From: Clostridia bacterium
GTDB taxonomy: Bacteria; Bacillota; Clostridia; Oscillospirales; Acutalibacteraceae
Direction of reading: 5' to 3'
Length of the DNA: 64,000 bases
Assembly: GCA_017409845.1 (NCBI GenBank)
Contig: JAFQRY010000016.1
Location: forward strand, 1 to 64,000
Part shown: positions 63,065 through 64,000 of the stretch, piece by piece
Layout: every line of letters begins with the position of its first letter
Position numbering within the stretch: the first letter of the stretch is position 1
Notes under the pieces: generated by a model
What the model saw: the letters and a program-made list of their open reading frames with translations, nothing else
Told to the model about the DNA's origin: nothing
Database searches by the model: none
Made by a program: the position numbers and the translations under genes

Positions 63065-64000
63065 TCATTCAATAAGCACGGCTGCCTTGACACCTTTGAC
63101 ATAGGGCAATTCTCTGTCATTATAGCTCATGTTGAGTCCGCCGGGAGTGCAGGTAATCGTGTTGCCGATAATGCTGCCGTGAATATCAAAGTCACCGGAT
63201 GCGAGCTCAACATCACCCTTTGGTGCATAAACAATTCCCCACAAATCAAAGCCGCCCTGCTGGGAATAAAGCGTTATATCACCTTTTCTTGAATAGATTG
63301 ACAGCGTTGCACCGCCTTCGTTATAGGTGTGAGTGCTGCCGCCGATGCTGATATCACCTTCCGCTATCATGCAGCCGCTCAGATGAATACCGCTTGAGCC
63401 CTGATTGGTTGAAATTGTGCCGCCGCTGTAAATTATTCCTCTTATCATGTAGGTGCCCTGACCTGAAAGACTGAGGGCTCCTTTTCTGTTATAAATATCA
63501 CCGTTGAGGGTCATCGGACCGCAGATATTCGCTTCAATTTCAGGCTCTGAAACGCCGTTGCCCCAAACTATTATATCGCCGCTGACATATGTTCCGCCGC
63601 TCTGCCAGTCAATTTTTCCGTAGGTATAAACATTGCTTTTCGCCGTCATCTTGGTGCTGCCACCCTTCACGAAATTGCCCATACAGTAAACGGCTCTGTT
63701 GAAGGTTGTTGTGCCGTCAAGCCTTATGTTTCCTCCGACATAAGTTTCACAGTCACAGTTAAGGCTGTAGGTTGAGCCTCTTGTAAGATTGCCGCCGGTA
63801 TAGAAATATTCGCCGTGGATGCTCGTGTTGCCCTGAAGCGAGGTGTTGCCCGCAACATAAAGGTTTTTACCGATTTTAAAATCCTTGCCCCATTGCGTTG
63901 TGAGATTTCCGCCCACATAAACATTGCCCGTAACATAAACGGGACACTGAGGATTGAAATCGCCCTCAACATAAAGGTCGCCGTAAATTGTCATAAGCTC
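63065..64000 (-). CDS. Repetitive parallel beta-helix-type protein, C-terminal part (runs off the right edge)
   Basis: The 312 visible residues consist of short repeats with a Gly-Asn/Asp and aromatic rhythm (DLYVEGDF, NVYVGGNL, NLYVAGNTS, IHGEYFYTGGNL, DITLYSQQG). Similar stacked repeats occur in polymer-forming and pilus-associated exported proteins of clostridia. No signal peptide or membrane helix is visible; the first ATG in frame (63994) has no ribosome site in view, so the gene almost certainly starts beyond the window. Confidence 0.6.
   Translation of the reverse strand, partial: ELMTIYGDLYVEGDFNPQCPVYVTGNVYVGGNLTTQWGKDFKIGKNLYVAGNTSLQGNTSIHGEYFYTGGNLTRGSTYSLNCDCETYVGGNIRLDGTTTFNRAVYCMGNFVKGGSTKMTAKSNVYTYGKIDWQSGGTYVSGDIIVWGNGVSEPEIEANICGPMTLNGDIYNRKGALSLSGQGTYMIRGIIYSGGTISTNQGSSGIHLSGCMIAEGDISIGGSTHTYNEGGATLSIYSRKGDITLYSQQGGFDLWGIVYAPKGDVELASGDFDIHGSIIGNTITCTPGGLNMSYNDRELPYVKGVKAAVLIE

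Overview
The window looks like a chromosome segment of a low-to-mid GC, spore-forming Firmicute, most likely a gut clostridium of the Oscillospirales/Ruminococcaceae type. Support: strong Shine-Dalgarno sites, sigma-A promoters with 17-bp spacers, two degenerate alpha/beta-type spore-protein gene copies, a GGGtGRT-family gene, DUF5058- and DUF378-type membrane proteins, and a split 2-hydroxyacyl-CoA dehydratase activase system. I see no rRNA, tRNA, CRISPR array, transposase or prophage.

Layout. 1-1.6 kb: a gene running off the left edge, a degenerate spore-protein copy, and a membrane-protein gene (DUF2798-like) behind a structured leader and carrying two mutually compensating frameshifts. 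1.7-8.1 kb: a complete F-type ATP synthase operon (I, a, c, b, b'-delta-alpha fusion, gamma, beta, epsilon) whose delta and alpha subunits are joined in one 736-residue protein. 8.2-12.5 kb: glycerol dehydrogenase, a second spore-protein remnant, and a hydrolase / kinase / AraC operon. 12.6-21.9 kb (minus strand): SbcCD nuclease, a HIRAN / Ada-like pair, a YgjV membrane protein, an Eis-like acetyltransferase, RidA and a GT-C-like membrane glycosyltransferase. 22-24.7 kb: a sigma factor, an anti-sigma-like DUF4367 protein and a small secreted cysteine protein, bordered by intergenic palindromic repeats. 24.7-32.5 kb: metF, DUF378, rfbA/rfbC and an SOS-controlled uvrBA operon.

32.5-45.3 kb: two similar regulatory cassettes (XRE repressor divergent from zinc-ribbon/TM2 membrane proteins) flank a GGGtGRT + IscU-like pair and a GH38 alpha-mannosidase operon with two membrane proteins; then a HAD phosphatase with a second GH38-like protein that lacks the catalytic Asp. 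45.3-53.7 kb: an LRR surface protein, a PHP / patatin / phosphoesterase / cation-efflux operon, a second secreted phosphoesterase, a GH43-like protein and a ketopantoate-reductase-like enzyme. 53.8-60.1 kb: an ECF sigma factor with a truncated anti-sigma gene, then two PlsC acyltransferases with an activase and dehydratase-like pair. 60.1-62.9 kb: FeoA, FeoB and a Cys-rich partner under three TTAG-N6-CTAA operators. The right edge holds an incomplete repetitive beta-helix protein.

The most distinctive items are the b'-delta-alpha ATP synthase fusion, the GGGtGRT/IscU-like pair, the twice-occurring XRE/TM2 cassette with its 14-bp perfect dyad, the GH38-like protein without its nucleophile, a 200-bp element with 16-bp terminal inverted repeats in the leader of a sigma-factor gene, and the paired compensating frameshifts in the DUF2798-like gene.
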